Below are positions 1 through 9,871 of a stretch of DNA of 64,000 bases, piece by piece (position 1 is the first letter of the stretch; every line of letters begins with the position of its first letter). Made by a program: the position numbers and the translations under genes. The DNA comes from Strix aluco (taxonomy: Eukaryota > Chordata > Aves > Strigiformes > Strigidae). The stretch spans positions 9,463,973-9,527,972 of the forward strand of contig NC_133971.1 in the NCBI RefSeq assembly GCF_031877795.1, given 5' to 3'. Under the pieces are notes generated by a model. It was given only the letters and a program-made list of their open reading frames with translations, did no database searches and was not told the DNA's origin.

Positions 1-892
1 CCAAGCAAGTGCATCAGTAAAATCACTGCTTCCAGCCCAGTGTGCAGAAGCAATCCTATTTTATAGCAGTCCTGCATGTGCACAAGGTCATGAGAAAATG
101 TTATGGAAGGGAAACAGATTTTCCAGGCCCAACCCTACAGAGTGCTGTGGACTTCCAGGACACCCAAAAGTGTTTTCCTCTTCCATTGACTGCAGTGGGT
201 GTAGGACTTTTGGCAGCCTAGAGCCTCAACTTTCAAGGCTTTGGGTTTTACAGTATAACTAAGGGGAGCTTTCAGTTTTTGATTATTCTTATGTACGAGT
301 ATGGTAATCTGTAAGAAGGTGTTTTCCAAAATGAAATTCTGGCAAGACAAAACTTCATTTCAATACCTTGATTCAGACATCTTGTCATGTGATCTGTTCC
401 AGTGTAGTGTAAAGAACACTTTATAATGGAAACTGAATTACAATGTTTTGACTGGCATGCTTTTTCCAGTGCTTTTAAATGTCATGTTTGTATTTTGAAA
501 TGCCATTCCAGGGTTGTATCTGTGGGATTAAAGGCCGGTTTGATGTGAGGCAGAGTATTTCACAGGTCCCAGCACCTCCTGGTTGTTACCATACTCTATT
601 TTTCAGGTTTCCTTTCCATAACAGCCTACTGTTCTTCCAACCACCATCCACCCTTTGACAAATGGTCCTTCTAATTTCCCTTGGGGCAATTTTCATTGAA
701 TTCCTCATTATGGGTGTGCCAGCATGCACTAGAGAGATGGTGTGAATTACAGCTGCTATTTGCAGATTGTGCTGTGGACCCGTGCTGGGGGGCAGCAGCC
801 ACCAAAGGCCACCCACACCTCAGGAGAGGGAGTACCTCTTGCCCATGGGGACCAAGCTGGGCACTCTTCAAGCCTCCTAGTCCCAGCACACG
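1..892. other. No gene recognised
   Basis: AT-rich, unique-looking sequence. The short open frames here show no recognisable domain, splice structure or repeat. I see nothing to annotate. Confidence 0.4.
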
Positions 893-1032
893 GGCTCCTC
901 TCCCCGCTCTTTCCTCTCTTTCTTTCTGCCTTCCTTCCCCCCTTCAGTCCTTCCCTCCTTCCCTTTCTTCCTCCCTCACTTTTCCTTCTTCTTTTCCCCC
1001 CCTCTTTCTGCCTCTGTTTCCCCCTTTTTTTT
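893..1032 (+). repeat. Polypyrimidine (CT-rich) tract
   Basis: About 140 bases made almost only of C and T on the plus strand, in irregular CCTT and CTTT blocks, ending in a run of T. It directly precedes the CR1 fragment. It is simple-sequence DNA. The open frames through it encode low-complexity Ser/Pro/Leu or Arg/Lys/Gly strings and are not genes. Confidence 0.8.
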
Positions 1033-1084
1033 GTCCCTATTGAGGTACTTCTTGACACCCAGTGGTATTGTATTCTCTGAACAC

Positions 1085-1316
1085 CAGAGCAAAAGGCAGG
1101 AAAATTTCTTCATGGAAACGGTTATCAAGCATTGGAACAGGCTGCCCAGGGGAGTGGTTGAGTCATCATCCCTGCCGGTATTTAAAAGACATGTAGATGT
1201 GGCAGTTAGGGACATGGTAATGGTGGACTTGGCAGTGCTAGGTTTAAGGTTGCTCAATAGCCCTAAAGGTCTTTTCCAACCTAAATGACTCCATGATTCT
1301 ATGATTCTATGGTTCC
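1085..1316 (+). mobile_element. CR1 LINE, 3' end fragment
   Basis: The segment reads like the end of CR1 ORF2 (peptide [20 protein letters not shown]), followed by the CR1 3' UTR with the phrase GGTCTTTTCCAACCTAAATG. It ends in tandem ATTCTATG-type octamers, the diagnostic 3' end of chicken-repeat-1 LINEs. It is severely 5'-truncated, as most CR1 copies are. A longer copy with the same ending is at 30744-32297. Confidence 0.9.
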
Positions 1317-2944
1317 AAGCTCTCTACAAATTGAATTGCCACATTTGTGAAGGATCAGGTAGGAGAGGGGAATGCACAGTTGCAAAGGAGTAGCCTTGTC
1401 TTTCTTAGAGATTTAAACCTGACAGAGACAAGTAGAAGAACCAAGTATGACAGGGCTCTGTATATAATGTACCTCGTGGAAATGTAAATCTCCTTAGACA
1501 AACGCATCTCATCTTGCTTGTAAACAAGAGGTGGTTGGACAGGACAAGCAAGGGTCAGCCAGTCCAACTGCCAGTGGCACAAGAGATCCTCGTCTCCAAG
1601 AATGCTCAGATACATCCCTGATACAAGGAGACAGATGATTTGGCTTTTTCCAACCTTTTTCTCCCCTAAGGAGCCAGAAGCCTTCTAGGGATCCATAAAA
1701 GATCCTGCCCTAATAATGACAACAATCAGGGCACAGGGACAGGCCAGGTGACAGTTTTGGTGCTGTCCTCCTCACTGAAGGGGGTCAGTGCAGGGAGAGA
1801 GCTGAGAAGGTGAGAAAACGTTCAGACTTACCCCCCCACCACCAGAGAACCAGAGATACAGCGCTCACTCACCGAAGCAGCAGGAGCTTTGTTTTAGAAG
1901 TTTCAGTTCATGCTGAATACGAACTAACCAACCTGCTCAGCCAGCACAGACTGAGATCAGGTATTTAAGGCTTAAGAAGGTGGGGTTGTTCAAACTCCCG
2001 TGATGTGCCCAGGGATTTCTCCCTAGGAGATATTCCCGTGGAGATGGTAAAAGAGAGGTAGGGAAACTCTCCTATTGCTTAAAAAGGCCCCTTCTCTCCC
2101 ACCCTGGTTTCAAGCCATAGTTCACTTGATCGCTTCCCACTAATTGTACTACAGCAACCCAAGGAGAGCCTGGCTGGTGTGATTTACAGCTCCCTGCAAA
2201 CTGCAGGCAAAGTGGCTTTGGGAGTATGGCAAGAAGAAGAGCAGAGAGACCTGCTCTTGCTCGGGTGGCCCAGCCAGTGTCCCACACCAGCACAGGGGGG
2301 ATGACTGCAGCTCCATGACAGGATGGGTGTGCTCCACATTTTTGATGGGTTTGCCCCAAATGGTGTTTGTGCACCTATTCTTCCATTCTCTGTCCATCCT
2401 CAACATTATTTTGGAATGGGATGAGAGCAATAGGCATCTTTAATGAACTCGCTGAGCTAATGACTACACCATTAACATGTTGGTGTATCTGAAGATACAG
2501 CTAATACTGGAAAAGAAAACTCAAGTTCAAAGAGGATTTGCTTTTTAAACAGTCCACATAAATTTAGGATCTGTACCATTCATACACATTTTTATTGATT
2601 CAAACCATTGTGGAGCTTGAATGATCAGGAAGGGGCTTTCATTTGGTCATCAATGAAGGTGTAAATGCCTGAAGCTTGCTAGCAAAGGACCCTTCAAATT
2701 CTTAAGTCTTCCTATGGTTAGGACAACTTTTCAACAAAATTATGTAAGACAGAAGGAAAAGCCAAATATTGCTGCACACCCAGAGCCATGGGGACCATTA
2801 GTAAATTTTCAGTTGTACTTTATTCAGAGGACTAGATGCTGTAATTTTGTATATATCCTTGTCATTTGAGAGATGTTCTCAGGACACAAGCCTGTCCTTG
2901 TAAACATGCAGATGAAAGAACTGTTGCAAAAACAAATTGCAGAG
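1317..2944. other. No gene recognised
   Basis: No domain, splice site set or known repeat could be supported. The stretch 1640-2100 has an LTR-like feel (mixed promoter-like and purine-rich blocks beside retroviral debris), but I could not find paired ends or a target duplication. Confidence 0.35.
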
Positions 2945-3110
2945 AGAACTCCTTCCCCTACCACTAGATAGCAACAAGAGAAGCCATTTTACTGGGCAAG
3001 TAATACAGAAAAATTGTGCAGCCCTACAACTACAACCAAAGTGTCCTTGTGTCTATCACCCCCAATCCAGTGGGGCTGTAGAGAGGAAAAACTCTAATTT
3101 TAAAACCAAA
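2945..3110 (+). pseudogene. Retroviral integrase core scrap
   Basis: A short plus-strand frame contains the integrase signature HFTGQVIQ followed about 20 residues later by YHPQSSGAVERKN. In gammaretrovirus-like integrases this is the stretch from just after the second catalytic aspartate to the catalytic glutamate, which here lies in VERKN. The upstream half of the core, with the other two acidic residues, is not visible. The zinc-binding and C-terminal parts are also missing. It lies on the opposite strand to the larger provirus at 5450-8790, so it is probably a separate remnant. It is a dead fragment. Confidence 0.75.
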
Positions 3111-3642
3111 TCAGAAAAAAAAAATGGTGCAGAGACTGGCCTGAGATATCTGGATGTGTTTGTCTCTCCACTGACGTAGACGACAAGCATTGTGAATAGA
3201 AAACATGAGCTGCCACCTCACGAGATTTTAATGGGCAGACCCACATGACTGACTCACACAGCGCCCTTTCCTCTCACACAGTCAAAACTAACAGATAATG
3301 CTCTTCTAAAATAACAAAGAAGTGCTTGGCCTAATGACTCTCACCCTGGGCTGGCCACTGACCAACCAGGTCCTGCCTGCAAATCCCGGCATTGCCCAGG
3401 CAAAGGCTGCCAGGCGGGGGAGGCGTCATCCAGCCGCAGGCAGGCCACACTGCCTGCTCCCACCACGCGCCCCTCGCAGGAGACCTCTGCAAGGTGTTGG
3501 GAGTGAGGCTGAGACACACTCATGGGCACGCGTTGCAGGAGACCAACCTGGAGTAACATGGAAATGTCGAAGACAACAACAAGAAGCGGTATTTTCATTT
3601 TAATCCTGATGCCGTGTGCCTGAAAGGGCAGAAGACCCGAGG
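3111..3642. other. No gene recognised
   Basis: Sequence between the integrase scrap and the RING gene promoter. It turns GC-rich after 3360. Open frames exist on both strands, but none resembles a protein family and none shows splice signals. Confidence 0.35.
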
Positions 3643-3719
3643 TGACATCACCAAGTGGTGGAGGCCGACGTCACCAAGCGGTGGACTGTGATGTCAGCGA
3701 GTCACAGACTGTGACCTCA
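3643..3719 (+). promoter_or_regulatory. CRE-like octamer array, RING copy A promoter
   Basis: Four CRE-like octamers start at 3643 (TGACATCA), 3666 (CGACGTCA), 3689 (TGATGTCA) and 3712 (TGACCTCA), exactly 23 bp apart. The spacers are partly alike (CCAAG-GGTGGA-CTG), so this is an old 23-bp tandem repeat. The consensus for CREB/CREM/ATF factors is TGACGTCA. The same phased array, with three units, precedes the copies at 24204 and 61833. The TATA-like box present in those copies is altered here to CTTCTCTTC near 3733. That the array drives transcription is inference. Confidence 0.6.
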
Positions 3720-3769
3720 CGTCCCTCTCTGCTTCTCTTCAGCTGGCAGCAGAGCCCGGCCCAGTCTGG

Positions 3770-4109
3770 CTCATGCCTGGACTCCTGCCGAGCATGCCTG
3801 CGAGGTCTGGAGGGTCGAGCGAGGCTGCTCCTGGTGGTGCTTTGGGGGCTGCTGTCAGCAGCTCTCGGTGCCCATCCCGGAGCCATCCCCTGGGTTTCCC
3901 CAGCCCTGCCTGGGTCAGGCAGCTGGGCACCACTGGGTGCTTGTGGCAGTGGAGGTGAGCTGTGCAGGGAAGCGTCCCCCTGGGGTGGGCGAAGGGGGTC
4001 GGGAAGCTGGAGGGTGTCCTTCGTGAGGGGCCTGGGCATTTCTTCCTCCCCTCCATTCCCCTCTCCTCCACGGGACAGTGAGTGACCGGGGCCTCTCTGC
4101 ATTGTGCAG
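3770..4109 (+). other. Untranslated exon and intron of RING copy A
   Basis: A GC-rich leader ends at a good splice donor (GGAG|GTGAGC, intron from 3955). An acceptor (ATTGTGCAG) ends at 4109, giving an intron of about 155 bases. Copies B and C have the same donor and acceptor at matching places. The start of the leader is not known precisely. It should begin shortly after the promoter array. Confidence 0.55.
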
Positions 4110-4183
4110 CCAGCGTGTGACGCCAGCAAGGGGAAGCAGCTCCTCATCCTCGGCTCTCCCCAAACCTGCCGCAGAGCACGGAC

Positions 4184-5248
4184 ATGGCCGCTGGGAGAGA
4201 GTCGATCTGCCCCATCTGCCAGGATGCTCTGAAGGACGTCGCGTTTGTGCAGCCATGCCAACACCGGTTCTGCCTGGGCTGTGTGCTGCGGTGGGCAAAA
4301 AGGACATTGAACTGCCCACTCTGCAGAGGCCTGATGGAGAAGGTCAGGTTTTCTGTGAGGGGAAGAGATGATTACCTAGAGCAGGTCATCACGCCCACCG
4401 CACAGCCATCAGTGGCCAGCAGCCAGGCAGGCAGAGCTCCCGGCCATGTGGCAAACGGCAGCCCCCATCGCCCTGCGGCATCCCCTCCGTCCTCTCCGCA
4501 GGGAAGGCCGTTCCTGGAAGAGCGGGGGGCTGTGGGGACAGACAAGAGGGCTACCGTGGCTGGCGTCCTGCCTGAGGACTGGGCATTGCTTTTCCAAGAA
4601 AACCATCATCTTCTTTCCCCTGCACTGCCCTGGCTGCACCAGGAGCTGGAGAGAATCTATGAGGAACAGTGGTGGCTGGCAGTGACAACAGAAAAGCTGG
4701 TCCTGCACACCCTGTGTATCTGTGGTCTGGATGAAGAGCCCATTGTCCAGCTGCTGCAGCACAGCCTCCAGGAACACACGGCACTGCTGGTGCACGGCCT
4801 CATCGATGTCATCGTGCGCCAGTGCAGCCATAAGGCCTGGAGGATGCTGATCTCCTACGCTGCCAGGAGGGAGCACAACAGCCCCGCATCCAGCCCCAGC
4901 CCCACCACCTCCCGGGAGGTGTCTCCTGACTCCAGCCAGACCTCCCCCAGCATCCCTGGAATCTATGAAGGGGAGGAGGAAGTGAGCACCTTGGAAGCTG
5001 CCCTCCACGGGGGTCCCAGCCACCCTCCATCTGCTCCTGTTCTGGCAGAGCAGGAGCAGCCCCAGGAGGAGCCGGGGCAGGCGGCAGTGGCAGATCCCTC
5101 TGCCCGGGGCTGCAGCCACAGCCCCTCCTCCCCCAACCACGGCAGGGACCGCTCAACTGGGGGGTCCCGGCGTCCCCCGAAGAGGAGGGCCCCCGGCCCC
5201 CAGGACTCTCCACAGCCCTGCAAGAAGCCGCCCCGCTGGCAGCACTAG
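4184..5248 (+). CDS. RING-finger E3 ubiquitin ligase, Topors-like (copy A)
   Basis: 354 residues in one exon. Residues 9-47 form a C3HC4 RING with ligands C9, C12, C25, H27, C30, C33, C44 and C47 (motifs [19 protein letters not shown]). A RING binds a ubiquitin E2 and zinc, so the likely role is an E3 ligase. Residues about 130-230 are a second conserved helical-looking block ([28 protein letters not shown]) shared by all three copies. I know it from multi-copy bird proteins annotated as Topors-like. The rest is Ser/Pro-rich and ends in a basic tail ([18 protein letters not shown]) that could be a nuclear localisation signal. The ATG at 4184 has a good context (G at -3 and +4) and is the only one before the RING. 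The full-length frame and good promoter-intron layout suggest a live gene. The substrate is unknown. Confidence 0.82.
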   Translation: MAAGRESICPICQDALKDVAFVQPCQHRFCLGCVLRWAKRTLNCPLCRGLMEKVRFSVRGRDDYLEQVITPTAQPSVASSQAGRAPGHVANGSPHRPAASPPSSPQGRPFLEERGAVGTDKRATVAGVLPEDWALLFQENHHLLSPALPWLHQELERIYEEQWWLAVTTEKLVLHTLCICGLDEEPIVQLLQHSLQEHTALLVHGLIDVIVRQCSHKAWRMLISYAARREHNSPASSPSPTTSREVSPDSSQTSPSIPGIYEGEEEVSTLEAALHGGPSHPPSAPVLAEQEQPQEEPGQAAVADPSARGCSHSPSSPNHGRDRSTGGSRRPPKRRAPGPQDSPQPCKKPPRWQH

Positions 5249-5283
5249 CAGGGCTGCAGCATGTCTTTTTTCAAGGAAAAGAC

Positions 5284-5289
5284 AATAAA
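5284..5289 (+). terminator. Poly(A) signal of RING copy A
   Basis: AATAAA 36 bases after the stop codon. The same signal in the same setting (GACAATAAATTGC) follows copy B, and a close variant follows copy C. Confidence 0.75.
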
Positions 5290-5449
5290 TTGCTATTTCT
5301 CTGACCCCATCTCTGGGTGCTGCTTTCTCCCCCTTCTCCTGGTGCCTCTCCCTGTCCCACCTGCCCCACTCTGGGTGACACCCACCTGCTGGGGGGCACG
5401 GCCATGGGCCTCCGGAGCCCCAGGACCATGCCTGTAGTCCCTCCTCGCA

Positions 5450-6213
5450 CAGGAGAGAGGTGAGAACTCTTGCCAAAGACAAGAGGTAATCACTCAAAAT
5501 CTCATCACATTTAAGATGCATTTGGGTTTCCTTCCTTGTTAAATTTGCAGTGTAAGGTTTCCCACACAAAATTTCAAATGGTAGAACTCCTTCTCTAACT
5601 CTAGGAGTTATTCTAATTCTTAATAATGGTAGAGGCAAAACCTATGTCCACTTCATCTGGGTTCCCTGACACAATTTTCCAGTCTGCCTCTCTGTTGTCT
5701 GATTCATCCTCTCTACTTTTCCGCTAGACTGCAGCCTGCATGGAGTGTGCAAATCCCCCCTAATCTGTAAAAATCTTGACACTTCTTGAACTATTTCTGC
5801 AACAATCTGAAGAGAATCCTTCTGTTACCCTAAACGTCAGTCGAATTTCTTTTAATAAAATTTTTGCCACCTCTCTTGCTTTATTGTTGCCACATGAGAA
5901 AGCTTCAGGCCATCTTGAAAAAGCATCAACAGTTACCAACAAATACGTATATCCATTTCAATTAGGTATTTTGGAAAAATCAGTTTGCCAGCATTCCCCA
6001 GGCATAAAATCTCTTCACCTCTCTGGGAGGGGATCTCCTTTGCATTTTAGGATTATTTTTGACACAAATTTCACATCGTTGTGTAACACTTTTGGCAATC
6101 ATATTGATTCCTACAGCATATGCCTTTACAGCTTCAATTAAAGCTTCAGCTCCCATATGTGTACTCTTACGGGTTCTCTCCATTAACTCCCTCATTATTT
6201 GTGGAGTTACCAC
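5450..6213 (-). pseudogene. Integrase remnant (gammaretrovirus-like)
   Basis: Minus-strand pieces in order: a zinc-binding domain remnant (STHMGAEALIEAVKAY then RCEICVKNNPK, an H...C-x2-C pattern), then core sequence (VTVDAFSRWPEAFSCGNNKA) holding the first catalytic aspartate, and then a C-terminal part (PFEILCGKPY, MHLKCDEILSDYL). The part around the second catalytic aspartate is scrambled (SSDCCRNSS). Internal stops and frameshifts separate the pieces. The end near 5450 abuts RING-gene 3' flanking DNA with no retroviral terminus, so the provirus is truncated there. Confidence 0.85.
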
Positions 6214-6479
6214 ACATTGTCCAGCCGGGGTTACTCACCATCCTTTGGCAGTGTTTATGCATTTTAATGGTTCGGCCAACTTGTTTTCTTTTTTCTGTCT
6301 ATTTAGGGGCGTTGATTTTTAAAGTTCTTTAAAAAAAGCAATTCTTTTTGCAGCCTCATCTGCTTTTCTATTTCCTATAATCACATCAGTTTGTCCGGAT
6401 CAATGTGCTTTGCAGTGTACCACTGCTCTTTCTTTAGGTTTATTAATGGCCTCAAGTAATTTCATAATTTCTTCACTGT

Positions 6480-6863
6480 ATTTTATAGGATTCCCCTGCA
6501 AAGATAACAACCCACTTTCTCTAAATTGCACCATGAGCTTGTATTTCGAGTCAGTATAGACATTAGCCCACTTTCCTTCTGATAATTCCAGAGCTTGTGT
6601 TTAAAAGCAATTAATTCAGCTTTCTGATAGGATGTGCTTACTGGCAGTGCTTGTGTCTCTATTTCTTCTTTTAGGGTGACAACGGCATATCCAACCTTCC
6701 GTTCTCCTTTCACAATGGAGCTGCTTCCATCAGTAAACAGCTCCCAGCTGGGATTCTGTAAAGGAGTATGCTTCAGGTCTGAATGACTGGAGTATACCTG
6801 TTCAATAGTCTGTAAACAATCGTGCCAATTCTTCTTTCTTATGCAAAGGTAACAACGATGCAC
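6480..6863 (-). pseudogene. RNase H remnant
   Basis: A minus-strand frame includes WELFTDGSSSIVKGERKVGY, the conserved RNase H start with the first catalytic aspartate in TDGSS. Further on comes YQKAELIAFKH, with the expected glutamate in AEL. The domain is incomplete after this. It belongs to the pol gene of the provirus at 5450-8790. Confidence 0.8.
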
Positions 6864-6884
6864 TGGATACTTTCATTGCTATAT

Positions 6885-8013
6885 CCTCTTGCTGCAGCAG
6901 TACTGCTTGGTATTAATAGCACCATCCTGCTCAGGGATAACCAGTGGTGTCCTTTCTGTCCAGTACTGCTGCAACAGTATGTGGCACATAAACAGTAATT
7001 TTCTGTCAATTTTCGTGCCTCTTATATGAACAATACAGCAGCTGCCACTGCTCTCAGACATCCTGGCCATCCAGAGCCTACCTTGTCCAACTGTTTTGAA
7101 AAGTAAGCTAGTGGTTTTCTCCAATCCCCCAACATTTGTACAAGCACTCCCAGTTCCTGATGTCCTCTCTCATGCACGTAAAGTTTAAAAGGTTTTGTTA
7201 AATTTGGGAGACCTAAGGCAGGAGCACTCATGACAGTAATTTTTATTCCATCAAATCTTTTTGGGCATTCTGGAGTCCATTCCAGTAACTCTCCTGATCC
7301 TTTGACAGCTTCATACAAAGGTTTGGCCATCCATCCAAAATTAGGTATCCACAGATGACACCATCTGCCCATCCCTAGAAATCACCTGAGTTCTCTTTTC
7401 GATTTGGGGGCAGTGATTTGACAAATTGCCTCCTTTCTTTCAACTCCTAGTTTTCTTTCTCCTTGGGATATCTCAAATTCAAGATAAATCACATTTTTCT
7501 GCATAATTTCTGCTTTCGTTTGTGACACTCTGGATGCTGCTAACCCCGGAAAGTTCAGTAGACTGACAGTTGTCTCTTTACATTCTTCAGGCGTGTCTGC
7601 CCCCAACAAGATACCATCTACATATTGTAACAAGGTAGTTGTAGTCTTCTTATGTTGCCATTGCTCTGCTTCTTTTGCCAGTACATTACCAAAGGTTGTA
7701 GGACTGTTCTTGAATCCTTGAGGAAGTACTGTCCAGCACAGCTGCATTTTGCGCCCTACTGGAGGGCTTTCCCATTCAAAGGCAAACAGTTTCTGACTAA
7801 GTTCTTCCAGTGGAATGCAGAAGAAGGCATCTTTTAAGTCCATTAAACATCTGAATCAACTATCGTTGTTAACAAAGTGTAAGCGTTGGGTGCCTCTGGA
7901 TGTATATCAGTCACTATTTAATTAATAGCTCTCAGATCTTTTACTAAATGGTATTCCTGTGAATGTGGCTGTTTAACAGGCAAAATCAGAGTATTATATT
8001 CAGATTGACACTC
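6885..8013 (-). pseudogene. Reverse transcriptase remnant
   Basis: The minus strand carries, in order, LPVKQPHSQEYHLVKDLR, DLKDAFFCIPLEE (catalytic aspartate region), VLPQGFKNSPT, the active-site box as YVDG where YVDD is expected, and the thumb/connection part (WMAKPLYEAVKG, PFKLYVHERGHQELGVL, KPLAYFSKQLD). Stops and frameshifts split the gene near 7850 and 7380. The loss of the last catalytic aspartate shows it is inactive even apart from the breaks. Confidence 0.88.
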
Positions 8014-8780
8014 TCACAACAGTCCCTCAGCCTCTCAGTCTCCTCCTGAGCTTTTTCCAGCACTGTTCTCTCTCCCTCAGGCAGAACCAAAATGTTTAGC
8101 AACACCTGCACATCATTCCAATCTGGATTATGGTTTGCAACTATCATACATTTTCTCCAGATTTTCTCAATATGACCCATCAGACTCCTTCCAGTTCATT
8201 AAATCTGAGGTTGAAGAAGGAGCTTTCACATATACAGGTGTTCCATCTGATCCTACTGCCTGGCGCAGTGTGGAGCCTGAATCACAGGATTCTGTTGCAC
8301 CTGAGTTCTGCCTGCAGTGGGGTTAAATACTTCAGTTCCCCTTTTCCTTGCTTTCAACAATGCTATCCTGATCTTTGCCTAGGGAAACCAACAACTGCAC
8401 ATCATCTTTTTTATCCTCCGTTTTCAAATATTTTTTTCCAATACGACAAGCAGAGCGACATCAAGGCAATTCCTTTCTATCCTCCATTGTTATTAATAAA
8501 TTTGAATCTGATACCAACAGTTTACATTTTTTTCTTGTTTCATGATCGTTTCTTACAGTAAGGAACAAATCCACCTATGGGATTTCATCCCATTTATCCA
8601 GCCTTCTGCAAAACATGAGTTACAAAACTGTGTTTTTTTCAAAGTCCCCATCTCTGGCCATTTTTCCTCATCCTCCAATTTATACTTTGGCCGTCACTGG
8701 GTGTACTATTCCTTTAATTTTCCCCTTATAAGGGGACCTCCACCAAACTTATTCCAGTGTTTTCAGGATGCATCCTAATG
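8014..8780 (-). pseudogene. gag remnant (matrix to partial capsid)
   Basis: The minus-strand translation shows matrix-like sequence, then LRQAVGSDGTPVYVKAP and TSDLMNWKESDGSY, typical of the start of gammaretrovirus-like capsid. A later capsid piece reads HNPDWNDVQVLLNILVLPEG. The frame is broken many times. Capsid is cut off after ERLRDCCES, at the deletion that joins it to reverse transcriptase. The paralogous gag at 34300-36265 has the rest of capsid and a zinc knuckle, which shows what is missing here. Confidence 0.75.
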
Positions 8781-8790
8781 GGGAGCAAGG

Positions 8791-9660
8791 GGAAACCTCC
8801 ACACATTGTCCTGGCCCTTGTCCTGCTCCCATATTGTTACTTGAAAACAACATTCTCTACCAACCACGCTTTCATGCACTCAAGTCATCACTGTCCAAAT
8901 GTGCACAAAGCTTATAAAACACTTTCACCTATTGTTACCATACTCCATGCAATGTCTCTTTATCATGTGTTGCACCTTTGAGTCGCTTACCTGCTCTGGA
9001 TGAGGACATTACTCATGGAGACTCTGAACAATAGGTAGGTTCGCACTGGAATCTGGGGAGCAGCTTCTCCCCACCAGCATCCGGCAAGACGGTCTGGGCC
9101 AGGCTTCGCAGCTGTCCCATCTGGGGTGCCAGAAAACTCCAGGTGCTATCTCCCTTTTCAATGTGATTAAAAACAAGGTGTTGATAACTTGCTTTAAAGA
9201 AAGACCTGTGTGAACTGACTAATGTGAAGTTCACTTTGCGCTATTAGTTCTCACTATTTTTAAGGCTTTTTTAATTGTAATTCTATTATCGAACTAGTCT
9301 TACAGAAATTCCAAAGCAGTACAGGCTCATGTTTAAAACTATTTGATCTAAACTCCCCATACCTGTAGAAATAGTGATAAGAATTAGTTTTTCATAGTCT
9401 TTACTCTTCTGGAATATTGATTCAGTGATATTTTCCATCATTCTGCTTATCCAAATGGTGCTGAAGGAGCAAAGACTGTGGGATCAGTTTCTTATGCTTT
9501 TCTGGGCTCAAAGTGACAGAGTTTGATAAAGGGTTAACATGTCTTTGTGAACTCTGACAGTCTCTGCCCCTCCATTCCTCCCCTGCATTTGTGGGAAGAT
9601 ATATGCTCCTTCTCAAATAACTTAATATGCCTATAAACATTAACCAACACTTTGTAGAGC
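8791..9660. other. Probable retroviral 5' leader or unique DNA; no gene
   Basis: This should hold the 5' leader and LTR of the minus-strand provirus if they survived. I could not define LTR ends or a convincing primer-binding site. No gene is seen. Confidence 0.3.
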
Positions 9661-9785
9661 CCTTGAAAAAAGAGTTGCTGCAGCCCTGCTAGTGCTGCCG
9701 GCGAAGCGGTCTCTAGCTTCTTCACCATCTAGTGTCTTCACAAGGCTCTTCATGGCCTCTTGCAGGGCTGGGGAGAGTCTTGGGA
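9661..9785 (-). pseudogene. 3' end scrap of the RING gene family
   Basis: The plus-strand phrases CCTTGAAAAAAGAGTTGCTG, CAGCCCTGCTAGTGCTGCCGG and TCTTGCAGGGCTGGGGAGAG match, nearly base for base, the antisense 3' end (stop codon and 3' UTR) of RING copies A, B and C. About 40 unrelated bases interrupt the match. Only the C-terminal tail, stop and start of the 3' UTR remain, so it is a fourth, non-functional copy. It lies head to head with the FOXJ1 fragment. Confidence 0.7.
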
Positions 9786-9871
9786 CTGTATAAATCAGCC
9801 TCTCCACACAGGTAGTGGCTGCAGCAGCAGACAAGCATTCAACCTGTTTTTTTTTTCCCTTTTGGGTCCAG

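Larger units (their letters stand above)
5450..8790 (-). mobile_element. Decayed gammaretrovirus-like provirus
   Basis: Read on the minus strand, the order is gag (8780 to about 8014), reverse transcriptase, RNase H, then integrase (down to about 5450). That is the normal retroviral order, without env and without recognisable LTRs. All frames carry stops and shifts. Part of capsid, all of nucleocapsid and protease are deleted, so gag runs straight into reverse transcriptase near 8014. Homologous gag survives at 34300-36265 and a duplicate of the integrase part at 25770-26625. It joins the 3' flank of the RING gene at about 5450. It is an inactive relic. Confidence 0.9.

Noticed and set aside
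1640..2100. Possible LTR near the left integrase scrap
   Set aside because: No paired TG...CA ends, target duplication or second copy within the window.
4409..5140. Long minus-strand open frames opposite RING copy A (and at 24429-25136 opposite copy B)
   Set aside because: They mirror the coding strand of a clear RING gene and contain no domain of their own.
9100..9150. Possible primer-binding site (TGGCACCCCAGATGGGAC on the minus strand)
   Set aside because: I could not match it confidently to a tRNA 3' end, and no LTR edge is visible beside it.
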